Counted from the first letter of the stretch, positions 16,119 to 23,930 are shown. The stretch: DNA of 64,000 bases from Alphaproteobacteria bacterium (GCA_016776605.1 JADHTB010000011.1:56198-120197); one strand, 5' to 3'. Notes: generated by a model not told the origin, from the letters alone. Translations and numbers: made by a program.

Positions 16119-17220
16119 GCGGGGTTCTTCCTTTGGGCGATTGGACAATGGATTGATCAGCGCCCGGCTCCGGCGCGGGCGCGAGTTGAGGCGCGGCGGC
16201 CCGCGCGGTAGCTGGAAAGCCGATTTGACGCAGCGGTCCCCCGGATCCGTCCCGGGTATCAAGAACCATGTTGCGGGCCTGCAATTGGGGACTGTCGAAG
16301 GCTTCCTCGGGCGTTTTGACCAAAGCGATTTCAAGCCCCAAGGCGGCCAGGGCGTCGCGCCAGTGTTGCGCATCATGCTCGGCAAAGTGCCGCTGTAAAA
16401 ATACCTTGGCCTGGTGCCCCTGATCGCCAAGGGCAAGGCCCTGTTGCCATAGTTCCTCGTTGCCGAAATATCGAAACAACGCCCGGCAGGATTTTTCACC
16501 CAGGGCCGTGATGGCAACATAACGCCCGTCGCGGGTGCGATAGATGTTGTAGGCTGGGCGGGCCGATCTATCGGCGCTGATCCGTCCGCTGTTTGCCGCG
16601 CCATCGCTGATGGTGCCATGGGAGACGGAAAGCATGGAAAACACGGTTTCCTGCATGGATAAATCGATGTGGCGGCCTTGGCCCGTGCCGTTGCGCGCCT
16701 GCAAGGCGGCGGCAATGGCGAATGCCGCCGTCAGGCCGGTGGCCGCGTCCGCCAGATAGGTCTGTGGCGAAACAACCTCCGATCCGTTGCCGTGCAGGGC
16801 GTGGAGCAGACCGCTTTCCGCCATGAAACTCAGATCATAGGCCGCGCGCCCAATGTCGGGCCCGGCTTGCCCAAAGCCAGAGATGGAGCAATAGATAATG
16901 CCCCCGTTGACTGCGCGGATGGCGTCATAGTTGATGCCAAGGCGCCCGGCAACGCCGGGGCGGTACCCCTCGATCAGCACATCGGCGGTTCGGGCCAGAT
17001 CAAAAAAGGCCTGCCGGTCCGCCTCGTCCCTCAGATCAAGGATGACCGATTGTTTGCCCCGGTTAAGCTGCAAATCCTCGACAGCGACGCCGCTTTGCGA
17101 GGCTTCCCGCTCTATCCGGATGGATTTCGCGCCCCACCCGGTCATCAGAAAGCCGCAGTATTTTCCGGGCGTCAGAACACCGACTTCCAGGACGGTCACG
17201 CCCTTCAAGGCATCCTGCAT
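16111..17220 (-). CDS. Class III CoA-transferase (CaiB/BaiF family)
   Basis: 369 residues. Seen: the N-terminal GVTVLEVGVLTPGKYCGFLM, the NRGKQSVILDLRD strand near residue 53, a DVLIEGYRPGVAGRLG stretch near 85-100, and the catalytic Asp region TYLADAATGLTAA near residue 155. Known: family III enzymes move CoA between carboxylic acids through a mixed anhydride on that Asp. The protein ends in a Pro/Ala-rich tail. It follows the VOC protein by 11 bp and overlaps the methyltransferase start, in the same operon. The acid handled is not known. Confidence 0.9.
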   Translation of the reverse strand: MQDALKGVTVLEVGVLTPGKYCGFLMTGWGAKSIRIEREASQSGVAVEDLQLNRGKQSVILDLRDEADRQAFFDLARTADVLIEGYRPGVAGRLGINYDAIRAVNGGIIYCSISGFGQAGPDIGRAAYDLSFMAESGLLHALHGNGSEVVSPQTYLADAATGLTAAFAIAAALQARNGTGQGRHIDLSMQETVFSMLSVSHGTISDGAANSGRISADRSARPAYNIYRTRDGRYVAITALGEKSCRALFRYFGNEELWQQGLALGDQGHQAKVFLQRHFAEHDAQHWRDALAALGLEIALVKTPEEAFDSPQLQARNMVLDTRDGSGGPLRQIGFPATARAAAPQLAPAPEPGADQSIVQSPKGRTPHA

Positions 17221-17231
17221 ACTCCACCCCC

Positions 17232-17612
17232 TTAGCCGGCGGCGACGGCTTCTTCCGAGAAGGTCAATTCAAGCTTCAGGCCATCGGGGCTTTGCAGGAA
17301 CAATTGGGTAATGTTGAATTTTGGCACGATGCGTTCGTCATATTCCACGCCGGCGGTCTCCAGCCGGCGCTTTAATTCGCCGTAGCCCGTGCAGCGAAAG
17401 GACACGTGATCGACCCGGCCCGTGCCGTCGGGGATCTCGTCCCGCTGGATCAAATGCAGCACTGGCTTATCGTCGCAATAAACCCAGGCGCCGGGAAACT
17501 TGAACGGCGGCCGGTCGCCGATCCGCAGACCCAGCACGTCCACATAGAACTTGGCGGATGCCGCCGCATCGGTGGTCAGTACATTATAATGATCAATATA
17601 TTCCAACGGCAT
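17232..17612 (-). CDS. VOC-family (glyoxalase/dioxygenase fold) protein
   Basis: 126 residues, a single vicinal-oxygen-chelate domain with paired beta-alpha-beta-beta-beta modules. Seen: IDHYNVLTTDAAASAKFYVDV at the N-terminus (first His as metal ligand), VLHLI near residue 50, GRVDHVSFRC near 65 (second His) and GLKLELTF near 112 (Glu ligand). The metal-ligand set looks intact. First gene of the minus-strand operon ending at 13420, so it probably acts on a pathway intermediate, as an isomerase, lyase or ring-cleaving enzyme; I cannot choose between these. Confidence 0.85.
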   Translation of the reverse strand: MPLEYIDHYNVLTTDAAASAKFYVDVLGLRIGDRPPFKFPGAWVYCDDKPVLHLIQRDEIPDGTGRVDHVSFRCTGYGELKRRLETAGVEYDERIVPKFNITQLFLQSPDGLKLELTFSEEAVAAG

Positions 17613-17683
17613 GGCCTGTTCCCCTATTGCGTCTCGGTATGATCTTGCGGGCTATAGTATGACCATAGTGGCGGGCCTGGGCA

Positions 17684-17893
17684 ATGCATCCCGGCGCGTT
17701 GCAAGCTGTGCCGCTGCCCATGAAAAATGATCGCGCGGTTGGTTTAAAGGACATGGGCTGGGTGGGAGCCGAAGCAACCTATCCGGATTTGCCAGGGCGG
17801 GGCATTCATGGCAATACCCATGCAGCCATGTTGGATAACAACAGCGACCAGATCGCCGCCCTGGTGCGGCAGTGGAGCGCTGAAAAACTGTAG
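17684..17893 (+). pseudogene. Short ORF resembling the C-terminus of an alpha/beta-hydrolase (probable remnant)
   Basis: 69 codons ending 13 bp before the old-yellow-enzyme start. Seen: the last 30 residues, with GIHGNTHAAMLDNNSDQIAA and a WSAEKL end, look like the terminal His-containing strand and helix of alpha/beta hydrolases (pattern G-N-x-H-x-x-M-x-x-x-N-N). The nucleophile elbow and the rest of the fold are absent, and an in-frame TAG at 17666 closes the frame upstream. Most likely the 3' relic of a deleted hydrolase gene. It could be an expressed small protein, but no clear ribosome-binding site is seen. Confidence 0.45.
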
Positions 17894-17906
17894 TAGGAGT
17901 GAGACC

Positions 17907-19070
17907 ATGAGCGATGCTGCGAGCGAGGCGGAACTGCCGCTGTTGTTTCAGCCCATTACCATCAAATCAGTGACCGCGCGCAACCGCATCGTGGTGCCGC
18001 CGTTGTGTCAATATTCGGCCGAGGACGGTATCCCCAACGATTGGCATCTGGTGCATTACGGCAGCTATGCCCGTGGCGGCGTCGGCACGATTTTTGTCGA
18101 GGCTTCCGGCGTGGAGCCACGCGGCCGGATCACCCATGGCTGTCTGGGCATCTGGTCCGACGAACATGGCGAGGCCATGAAGCCCCTGGTCAACATCATG
18201 AAGCGCCATGGCGCCGTGCCGGGCATTCAGATTGCCCATGCCGGGCGCAAGGCCTCGACCCAACGGCCCTGGAACGGTCTGAGCGCCATGACCCAGGAAG
18301 ACATCGCCCGTGGCGATATTCCGTGGGAGGTGGTCGGCCCGTCCGCCATTCCCGCCGACGAGGGCTGGTTGCTGCCCCGGCAACTGGACGAGAACGAGAT
18401 TGCCCAGATCGTCAAAGCCTTTGGCCAGGCGGCCCGGCGGTCCGATGAAGCCGGCTTCGAGGCGCTGGAAATTCACGGCGCCCATGGTTATTTGATCCAG
18501 TCGTTTCTGTCGCCGCTTTCGAACAAGCGTAACGATGGCTATGGCGGCGATCTGGCCGGGCGCATGCGCCTGGCCCTGGAAGTTACCCGCGAAGTGCGCC
18601 GCCACTGGCCCGACGACAAGCCGCTGTTTTTCCGCATTTCGTCCGTCGACGGCAGCGAGGACGGCTGGCAACTGGTGGATTCCATTGCCCTGGCCAGGGA
18701 GCTTAAGGCGCTGGGCGTGGATTGCATCGATTGTTCCTCGGGCGGCAATGCGGCATCGGCCACGTTGACCCTGGTCCCCCGTGGCTTGGGCTTTCAGGTG
18801 CCCTATGCGGCAGCGGTGAAGGCCGAGACGGGGATCATGAGCATGGCCGTTGGCCTGATCCTGGATGGCCCCCAGGCAGAGGCCATCCTGCAAGCGGGTG
18901 ATGCGGATCTGATCGCGGTCGGCCGCGAAATCATGTACAATCCGTTCTGGGCCGTGCAGGCGGCGCAGGATCTGGGCATCGATCCCAGCTTTGATATGTG
19001 GCCGGCACAATATGGCTGGTGGCTGGACAAGCGGGAACGGACGTTCAAGCGTATGGGGCACAAGAGGTAG
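17907..19070 (+). CDS. NADH:flavin oxidoreductase, old yellow enzyme family (YqjM-like)
   Basis: 387-residue FMN-binding TIM barrel. Start chosen at the ATG at 17907, 8 nt after GGAG; an upstream start in the same frame would overlap the hydrolase remnant. Seen: PPLCQYSAEDG near residue 31 (Cys as in the YqjM class), QIAHAGRKAS near 112, the active-site EIHGAHGYLIQSFLSP near 185 with the His-x-x-His pair, and a C-terminal phosphate-binding GDADLIAVGREIMYNP. Known: reduces activated C=C bonds of enals, enones or nitro compounds with NAD(P)H. It is followed 2 bp later by the glutaredoxin-DinB gene, so both may act in redox or xenobiotic defence. Confidence 0.92.
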   Translation: MSDAASEAELPLLFQPITIKSVTARNRIVVPPLCQYSAEDGIPNDWHLVHYGSYARGGVGTIFVEASGVEPRGRITHGCLGIWSDEHGEAMKPLVNIMKRHGAVPGIQIAHAGRKASTQRPWNGLSAMTQEDIARGDIPWEVVGPSAIPADEGWLLPRQLDENEIAQIVKAFGQAARRSDEAGFEALEIHGAHGYLIQSFLSPLSNKRNDGYGGDLAGRMRLALEVTREVRRHWPDDKPLFFRISSVDGSEDGWQLVDSIALARELKALGVDCIDCSSGGNAASATLTLVPRGLGFQVPYAAAVKAETGIMSMAVGLILDGPQAEAILQAGDADLIAVGREIMYNPFWAVQAAQDLGIDPSFDMWPAQYGWWLDKRERTFKRMGHKR

Positions 19071-19072
19071 AC

Positions 19073-19849
19073 ATGAACGAAGCAATCAGGAACGAAGCAA
19101 TCAGGGTTTTCTGGCAGCCTGGGTGAAGCAGCTGTCTCCGCCTGAAGGAGCATTTGTCGGCCCGTGCGGTTGACTACCAATCGATCAACGTGGCCGGCAA
19201 CCCGGACGGCATGGCGCAATTGCAGGCCCTGGGCGCGCGTTCGGTTCCCGTGGTGGCCAAGGGCGATGACTTTATCATCGGGCAGTCCCTGCGCGATGTA
19301 GGCGCCTTCCTTGGCCTGGATGATCAGGGCGCCAGCATCCTGCCTCCCGGTGAATTGGTGCAGCGGCTGGACTGGGTCCTTGCCGCCGCGCAACGCTACC
19401 TGCGGCAATTGCCTGATAGCGAAATGCTGGCTGAGCTGCCGGGCCGGCCGCGCAGCTACCGCACTTTGACCTACCATATCTTTCAGATCACCCGCGGCTT
19501 TCTTGTCGTCGCCCGAGGCGGCGAATTGACCCACGAGTTACTGGGCCTGGAGGCGGGCGATCATTTGCTCAGCTTTGCCGACATCGCCGATGACGGCGAG
19601 GTGGCGCGCCAGGACCTCTTGGCCTGGTGGCGGGGGGCGGGCCAGGAGGCGGATTTCGCTGCCCCTGTTCCAACCTATTACGGACCGCAATCCCTACACG
19701 ATATCCTGGAACGCACCGCCTGGCACACCGCCCAGCACGTGCGGCAAATGCTGTTCATCCTGGACGGCTTGAACATTACCCCCGACGGCCCCATCGGCAA
19801 CCAGGAACTGGCCGGCCTGCCCCTGCCCACGGAAGTCTGGGACGGCTAA
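19073..19849 (+). CDS. Glutaredoxin-DinB-like fusion with in-frame TGA at the redox cysteine (candidate selenoprotein)
   Basis: Reading through one TGA (19124-19126, codon 18) gives 258 residues. Seen: codons before it read RVFWQPG and after it SSCLRLKEHL, so the protein reads W-Q-P-G-[TGA]-S-S-C, with TGA at the first Cys of a glutaredoxin CxxC. The Grx domain continues to SVPVVAKGDD (cis-Pro motif, about 60-69); residues about 95-245 are a DinB-like four-helix bundle with a HTAQHVRQ stretch. No other stop interrupts the frame. The ATG follows AGAGG by 5 nt and is 2 bp after the previous gene. Alternatives: a nonsense mutation, or restart at TTG 19154 giving 231 residues without the redox site. 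Bacterial UxxC redox proteins are known; Sec genes are not in this window. Confidence 0.72.
19076..19105. repeat. 15-bp in-frame tandem duplication after the start codon
   Basis: AACGAAGCAATCAGG occurs twice in direct succession (19076-19090 and 19091-19105), immediately after the ATG of the glutaredoxin-DinB gene. It encodes NEAIR twice. The copies are identical, so the event is recent. Confidence 0.95.
19133..19152 (+). promoter_or_regulatory. Possible SECIS-like hairpin after the in-frame TGA
   Basis: Downstream of TGA 19124-19126, UG (19133-19134), a bulged U (19135) and CUCC (19136-19139) can pair with GGAG (19147-19150) and CA (19151-19152), leaving a 7-nt loop GCCUGAA whose first base is G. 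A bulged U and a G at the start of the loop are features of bacterial SECIS elements. However the loop begins only 13 nt after the UGA, shorter than usual, and the stem is small. Weak support. Confidence 0.3.
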
Positions 19850-19948
19850 TCTTTTTAGGCGATTTAGGCTGCGACCGCGGCCCGGCGCCTATGCGCCGCC
19901 CCAAGTGGAGCCGTGCGCCAAGAGCGCACTGGCGCGAACGAAACAAGC

Positions 19949-20992
19949 CTATGCGGCGCGGACGGCGCGGGCGATTTCGCTCCATTTACCCAGGTTATCG
20001 GGGTTTTGGCGGATGGATTCCTCGGCCCAATACATCACCAGCCTCGCCGCGGTGCCCTGATAGCGGGCGATCAGCTTGTCCGCCAGATCATCCCAAGGGC
20101 AGACCAGGCCGAAATGCGCCAACATCTCGTCGGTGATCAGACCGACCAGGGCATCGTTATCGCCGCTTTTCAGGTGGACGCGCAGTTTATCGCGCATGCC
20201 CTGGTAACCCAGGTCATCGAATTGAAAGGCGTAATTCGGCGTCGCCCCGTAAAAGCCGATCTGGGTCTTGGCGCGCAGCACACCGGCGGCCCGCTCCTCC
20301 ACGCTGTCACCGGGAATGGCAAAGACGGGAATGATCAGATCGATGGCGGCGGGGTCGCGTCCCGCCCGTGCCGCCCCCGTTGCCAGATCCGGCAACAGGC
20401 GGTTCTGGATATAGGGCATGGAATGCATGGGATGCACATGCACGCCGTCGGCCAGTTCGCCGGCCACCTTTGTCATGTAGGGGCCAACGGCGGAGATGTC
20501 GATCTTGATATCTTCAAAGTCATGCCGCGCCGGCGTCCATTGTTCCGGCAGCAGGCTCAATTGATAGTAGGGACCGTCATGCTGCAGTAGGTGACCCTGG
20601 GGACCGTCCTGGCGAAAGGCCTTCAAACAGGCCCGGACCGCGCCCAGATAGTCCTTCATCTGCGGTGCGGGTTTGTCAAAGACCGAGGCATAGCGGCGGG
20701 TGATATGCGCTTTCACCTGGCTGCCCAGTCCCAGGCGAAAGCGTCCCTGGGTATTGCGCGCCAGTTCCCAGGCGATCTGCGCCGACATCATCGGGCTGCG
20801 GGGAAAGGCCACGGCAATGCCGGTACTGAATTTGAGGGTGGGCGCGGCCATGGCCGCCGCCGCGATCATCATCCACGGCACCTGGCTGGCCTCGGTCACC
20901 AGCATGCCGGAAAATTCAGAGCCTTCAAGACGCTGCGCCAGATTGGCGGCATCGGCCCAAGTTGACGCCCTGGCCATCAGATCGAATTCCAT
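19949..20992 (-). CDS. LLM-class flavin-dependent oxidoreductase (F420/FMN, TIGR03617-like)
   Basis: 347 residues from the ATG at 20990-20992, which follows GGAGG by 8 nt; the upstream extension lies outside the usual domain. Seen: a luciferase-like TIM barrel with FSGMLVTEASQVPWM near residue 27, LKFSTGIAVAFPRSP near 56-70, and GRFRLGLGSQVKAHITRRY near 90, all typical of the family. Known: such enzymes use reduced FMN or F420 for oxidation or reduction of small molecules. No F420 synthesis genes are visible, so FMN is a safer guess. Its start and the amidase start are divergent, 115 bp apart. Confidence 0.87.
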   Translation of the reverse strand: MEFDLMARASTWADAANLAQRLEGSEFSGMLVTEASQVPWMMIAAAAMAAPTLKFSTGIAVAFPRSPMMSAQIAWELARNTQGRFRLGLGSQVKAHITRRYASVFDKPAPQMKDYLGAVRACLKAFRQDGPQGHLLQHDGPYYQLSLLPEQWTPARHDFEDIKIDISAVGPYMTKVAGELADGVHVHPMHSMPYIQNRLLPDLATGAARAGRDPAAIDLIIPVFAIPGDSVEERAAGVLRAKTQIGFYGATPNYAFQFDDLGYQGMRDKLRVHLKSGDNDALVGLITDEMLAHFGLVCPWDDLADKLIARYQGTAARLVMYWAEESIRQNPDNLGKWSEIARAVRAA

Positions 20993-21107
20993 CACCTCAT
21001 CCTCCAGATCATTTTTTATTTGTCCCAAGAAATAGCATGGATTGACCGCCTGCGCTGCCGGCGTTTCTATACACTGACAAAATCGGAACGTGGGAAAGGT
21101 TGGCGGC

Positions 21108-22559
21108 ATGGCGGACAAACTCATTCAATTGACGGCGTGCGAAGCGGTTCAGGGTTTGCGCGACGGGGATATCTCGCCGCTGGAACTGATCGACGCGGCC
21201 GAGGCGCGGATCGCCCAGGTGGAACCTCACACCAACGCCCTGCCGACCCTGTGCCTGGATCGGGCCAGGGCGCATGCCAGGCGTCTGCTGGCAGGCGATG
21301 GCTGCGAGGCCAGCAACCAGCCGGGCTGGTTGGCCGGTCTGCCCGTGGCGATCAAGGATCTGGCGGATGTGGCCGGGGTGCGCTCAACCTATGGCTCGCC
21401 AATCTTTGCCGATCATGTGCCCGAAACATCGCACCCCTTGGTGCGGCGGATCGAACGCATGGGCGGTATCGTGGTGGCGAAATCCAACACGCCGGAATTC
21501 GGCGCCGGGGGGTCCACATTTAACGAGGTGTTCGGCAAAACCCGCAATCCCTGGAACACCTCTCTGACGCCTGCCGGCTCTACGGGTGGTGGGGCGGCGG
21601 CCCTGGCCTCGGGCGAAATATGGCTGGCCCATGGCAGCGATCACGGCGGCAGCCTGCGGCGTCCGGCCACCTATTGTTCCGTGGTCGGGCTACGGCCATC
21701 GCCGGGCCGGGTAACCAGGGGCACGGTCAATACGCTGTTTTCACCCTTATCCGTGCAGGGCCCCATGGCGCGTAATGTGCCCGACGTCGCTTTGTTCCTG
21801 GATACCATGGCGGGGTTTTGCCCGTTCGATCCCATGACCTTCGATGCACCGGGCGGATCTTTCAGTCAGGCGGTGGCCGACGCATCGCCGCCGCGCCGGG
21901 TTGCCTTCGCCGCGACCATCGGCGGCTCCCCCGTGGACCGCGAAACCAGGGAGATCTGCTGCGCCGGCATGCAGCATTTTAAAAGCCTGGGCGCGGAGGT
22001 GACGGAAATCAGTATCGACATCGATGATCTGGAAGGCACCTTTCTGGCCCTGCGGTCACAGCAATTCGTCATCGACCGGGAATTGCAAATGCAGAGCCAC
22101 CGCGACTTGATAAAGCCCGATATCATCTGGAATACGGAACTGGGTCTGGCGCAATCGACGTCCGATCTGGCCAGGGCCGAACGGGGCCGCGCCGCGCTGT
22201 ATAGCCGCTTCGCCGAATTATTCCGGCAATACGATCTGATCGTAACGCCGGGCGCCAATACCCCGGCCTTTGACGTGGACCTGCGCCATCCCGTGGCCAT
22301 TGATGGCGTCAAGTTGGAGCATTACATGGCCGCCTCGACATTGACGGCGGCGGTGACCCTTTCCGCCTCGCCCGCCCTGTCGCTGCCCTGCGGTTTCGAC
22401 CAATACGGCCGCCCGGTCGGCCTGCAACTGGTCGGCCCGCCGCGCGGCGAGGCTGCCTTGCTGGCCGCCGGCGCATTGTACGAGGCACGGAGCGGCCTGG
22501 CCGAACAATTGCCCATTGATCCACGCCCCGGAACCGTGCCCCCCGTGGCGGGTATGTAA
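21108..22559 (+). CDS. Amidase signature family amidohydrolase
   Basis: 483 residues from the ATG at 21108, which follows AAAGG at 8 nt; a GTG 18 bp upstream is less likely. Seen: the Ser-cisSer-Lys triad motifs, AIKDLADVAGV (Lys near residue 78), GSTGGGAAALASGE (cis-Ser, near 155) and HGSDHGGSLRRPA (nucleophile Ser, near 180). The C-terminal half reads SPALSLPCGFDQYGRPVGLQ, typical for the family. Known: hydrolyses amides or transamidates. It has no GatB/GatC partners here and so is probably a catabolic amidase, not GatA. Divergent from the LLM flavoprotein gene; no signal peptide. Confidence 0.93.
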   Translation: MADKLIQLTACEAVQGLRDGDISPLELIDAAEARIAQVEPHTNALPTLCLDRARAHARRLLAGDGCEASNQPGWLAGLPVAIKDLADVAGVRSTYGSPIFADHVPETSHPLVRRIERMGGIVVAKSNTPEFGAGGSTFNEVFGKTRNPWNTSLTPAGSTGGGAAALASGEIWLAHGSDHGGSLRRPATYCSVVGLRPSPGRVTRGTVNTLFSPLSVQGPMARNVPDVALFLDTMAGFCPFDPMTFDAPGGSFSQAVADASPPRRVAFAATIGGSPVDRETREICCAGMQHFKSLGAEVTEISIDIDDLEGTFLALRSQQFVIDRELQMQSHRDLIKPDIIWNTELGLAQSTSDLARAERGRAALYSRFAELFRQYDLIVTPGANTPAFDVDLRHPVAIDGVKLEHYMAASTLTAAVTLSASPALSLPCGFDQYGRPVGLQLVGPPRGEAALLAAGALYEARSGLAEQLPIDPRPGTVPPVAGM

Positions 22560-22574
22560 GAGTACAAAATAAAA

Positions 22575-22601
22575 GGGACACGCAGTTCATCTGCGTGTCC
22601 C
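22575..22601 (-). terminator. Rho-independent terminator for the DUF2852 gene
   Basis: GGGACACGCAG (22575-22585), loop TTCAT, CTGCGTGTCCC (22591-22601): a perfect 11-bp stem. On the minus strand it is followed by TTTTATTTTG, a good U-tract. It lies 24 bp beyond the DUF2852 stop codon and also separates it from the convergent amidase gene. Confidence 0.88.
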
Positions 22602-22624
22602 CGGAAATAATAGGATTGCTGGAT

Positions 22625-23053
22625 TTATCCGCCCGGTTGCTCCGGCCCGCTCTCTGTCGCGGATGGATTTTGCGGCGGGCTTTTGCGGTCATCCATGAAC
22701 TGGTCGAATTCCGCCTTGTCCTTGGCGTGGCGCAGACGTTCCAGGAAGGTCTGGAATTCGCTCTGTTCGTCTTCCAGCCGCTTCAGGGTTTCCATTCGGT
22801 ATTCGTCAAAGGCATGATTGCCGCTGGGTGCGCTGTCATAGCGCCCCGTTTCGTGCTCGTTATGCCGCGCCCCGCTGCGCCGGCGATTATGCCAACGGCC
22901 TGGGCCGCCGTGTTTCCAACAGCTCATACGTCCACTCCATATTAGATAGGCCAGAATTGCCAGTCCGACCGGCCAGAAGATAATAAAGCTAAGGACCATG
23001 ACGGTGATCCATGCCCCCTTGCCGTATTCGTCCAATTTTTTTGTCAGTTCCAT
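22625..23053 (-). CDS. DUF2852 family membrane protein
   Basis: 142 residues. Seen: one or two closely spaced transmembrane helices near the N-terminus (about 15-42, ITVMVLSFIIFWPVGLA), then a short His/Arg-rich linker and the conserved C-terminal block FDEYRMETLKRLEDEQSEF followed by LRHAKDKAEFDQFM (about 88-125), which is the hallmark of this alphaproteobacterial family. The C-terminal tail is Pro/Glu-rich. Function is unknown in the family. A 19-bp inverted repeat lies just upstream of the start and may be bound by the TetR regulator encoded next door. Confidence 0.85.
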   Translation of the reverse strand: MELTKKLDEYGKGAWITVMVLSFIIFWPVGLAILAYLIWSGRMSCWKHGGPGRWHNRRRSGARHNEHETGRYDSAPSGNHAFDEYRMETLKRLEDEQSEFQTFLERLRHAKDKAEFDQFMDDRKSPPQNPSATESGPEQPGG

Positions 23054-23062
23054 CGGATCCTC

Positions 23063-23081
23063 ATGTAAATGTTATTTACAT
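23063..23081. promoter_or_regulatory. Perfect inverted repeat upstream of the DUF2852 gene (putative TetR operator)
   Basis: ATGTAAAT (23063-23070), spacer GTT, ATTTACAT (23074-23081): a perfect 8-bp inverted repeat starting 10 bp before the DUF2852 start codon. A related 19-mer with the same ATGT-N11-ACAT ends overlaps the start of the tetR gene at 23787-23805 (14 of 19 positions agree). Confidence 0.5.
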
Positions 23082-23134
23082 TAACATAAATAGTGAGCCC
23101 AGCTTATGAGTCAAGAGTTGCCATAAAAAATAAT

Positions 23135-23788
23135 TCAGCCGCCGCCGTCGCCCAGGCCAAGGCCATCAAGATAAATCAGCATGTTGGCTTCCAGCAGATC
23201 CTCGGGCGTCATGGGAACATTGCGCCGGGCCCCATCACCGCGCCCAAACAGGGCGGCGATACCATGCGCCATGGCCCAGACATGCAGGCTCATCATCAAT
23301 GCCGGTGGCCGTTTGCTATCGGGCAATCCGGCGATCAGGGCCTCGCAGGCCTGCCGCAGGATGGCGAAGGCGCGCTCGGTCGCCTGGGCCAGTTCGCGGC
23401 TGGTATCGGGGGGCAAGCGAGCCTCGAACATGGCTGCGAAGTAGGCCGGCTCGCTCCGCGCGAACGCCAAATAGGCCTGGCCGACGGCCTTGAACGCCGG
23501 CAATGGTGCGGGCTGACCATCCTGCCAGGCCGCGGACAGGGCTGCCGCGAATTTGTCGAAACCGCGCCGGGCGATATCGGCCATCAGGGCGTCGCGGTCG
23601 CGAAAATGGCGATAGGGCGCGGCGGGAGAGACGCCGACGGCGCGCGTGACCTCGGCGAATGAGAAACCGGCCGGGCCGTATTTGGCGATTAGGTCCAGCG
23701 CGGCCTGAACCAGAGCCTCGCTCAAGTTGCCATGGTGATAGCCGCGCCGGCCGCCGGGTTCGTCCGGGCCAGGTTTTGATTTTCTCAT
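23135..23788 (-). CDS. TetR/AcrR-family transcriptional regulator with WHG-type C-terminal domain
   Basis: 217 residues. Seen: an N-terminal helix-turn-helix (about 22-65) with ALVQAALDLIAKYGPAGFSF and VGVSPAAPYRHFRDRDALM, and a ligand-binding domain whose LHVWAMAHGIAALF stretch (about residues 170-183) matches the WHG subgroup. Known: TetR proteins repress nearby genes until a small ligand binds. Candidate operators are an ATGT-N11-ACAT site overlapping its own start codon and a related perfect palindrome in front of the DUF2852 gene; autoregulation and control of that gene are inferred. The ligand is unknown. Confidence 0.9.
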   Translation of the reverse strand: MRKSKPGPDEPGGRRGYHHGNLSEALVQAALDLIAKYGPAGFSFAEVTRAVGVSPAAPYRHFRDRDALMADIARRGFDKFAAALSAAWQDGQPAPLPAFKAVGQAYLAFARSEPAYFAAMFEARLPPDTSRELAQATERAFAILRQACEALIAGLPDSKRPPALMMSLHVWAMAHGIAALFGRGDGARRNVPMTPEDLLEANMLIYLDGLGLGDGGG

Positions 23789-23805
23789 GTGAATAGTTAT
23801 TACAT
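23787..23805. promoter_or_regulatory. Putative TetR operator overlapping the tetR start codon
   Basis: The 19-mer ATGTGAAT-AGT-TATTACAT overlaps the tetR start codon (23786-23788) and shares its outer ATGT/ACAT arms and inner AAT with the perfect palindrome at 23063-23081. Symmetry is imperfect in the inner half-sites. Placement fits autorepression. Confidence 0.4.
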
Positions 23806-23825
23806 CATCATGGCGCTCTACGCTA

Positions 23826-23930
23826 CTAGAGCATTTTCCTTTTGAAAATGCTCAGATCTTTGGAATTAGAGTAATTTTTCCAATCACTTAGAATCGCTTT
23901 GCGATTCTCATTAATTCGGAATTGCTCTAA
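23826..23930. repeat. Dispersed ~105-bp palindromic element, copy B
   Basis: Runs from CTAGAGCATTTTCC to GGAATTGCTCTAA, inverted relative to copies A and C. It contains GAGCATTTTC-CTTTT-GAAAATGCTC (terminal stem) and GAATCGC-TTT-GCGATTC (central stem). It lies between the tetR start and the P450 stop codon, ending 1 bp before the latter. Confidence 0.88.

Noticed and set aside
15078..16715. 545-codon frame for the methyltransferase
   Set aside because: The upstream 199 codons overlap the CoA-transferase and lack protein-like composition; the ATG at 16118 has a good ribosome-binding site and gives the normal family length.
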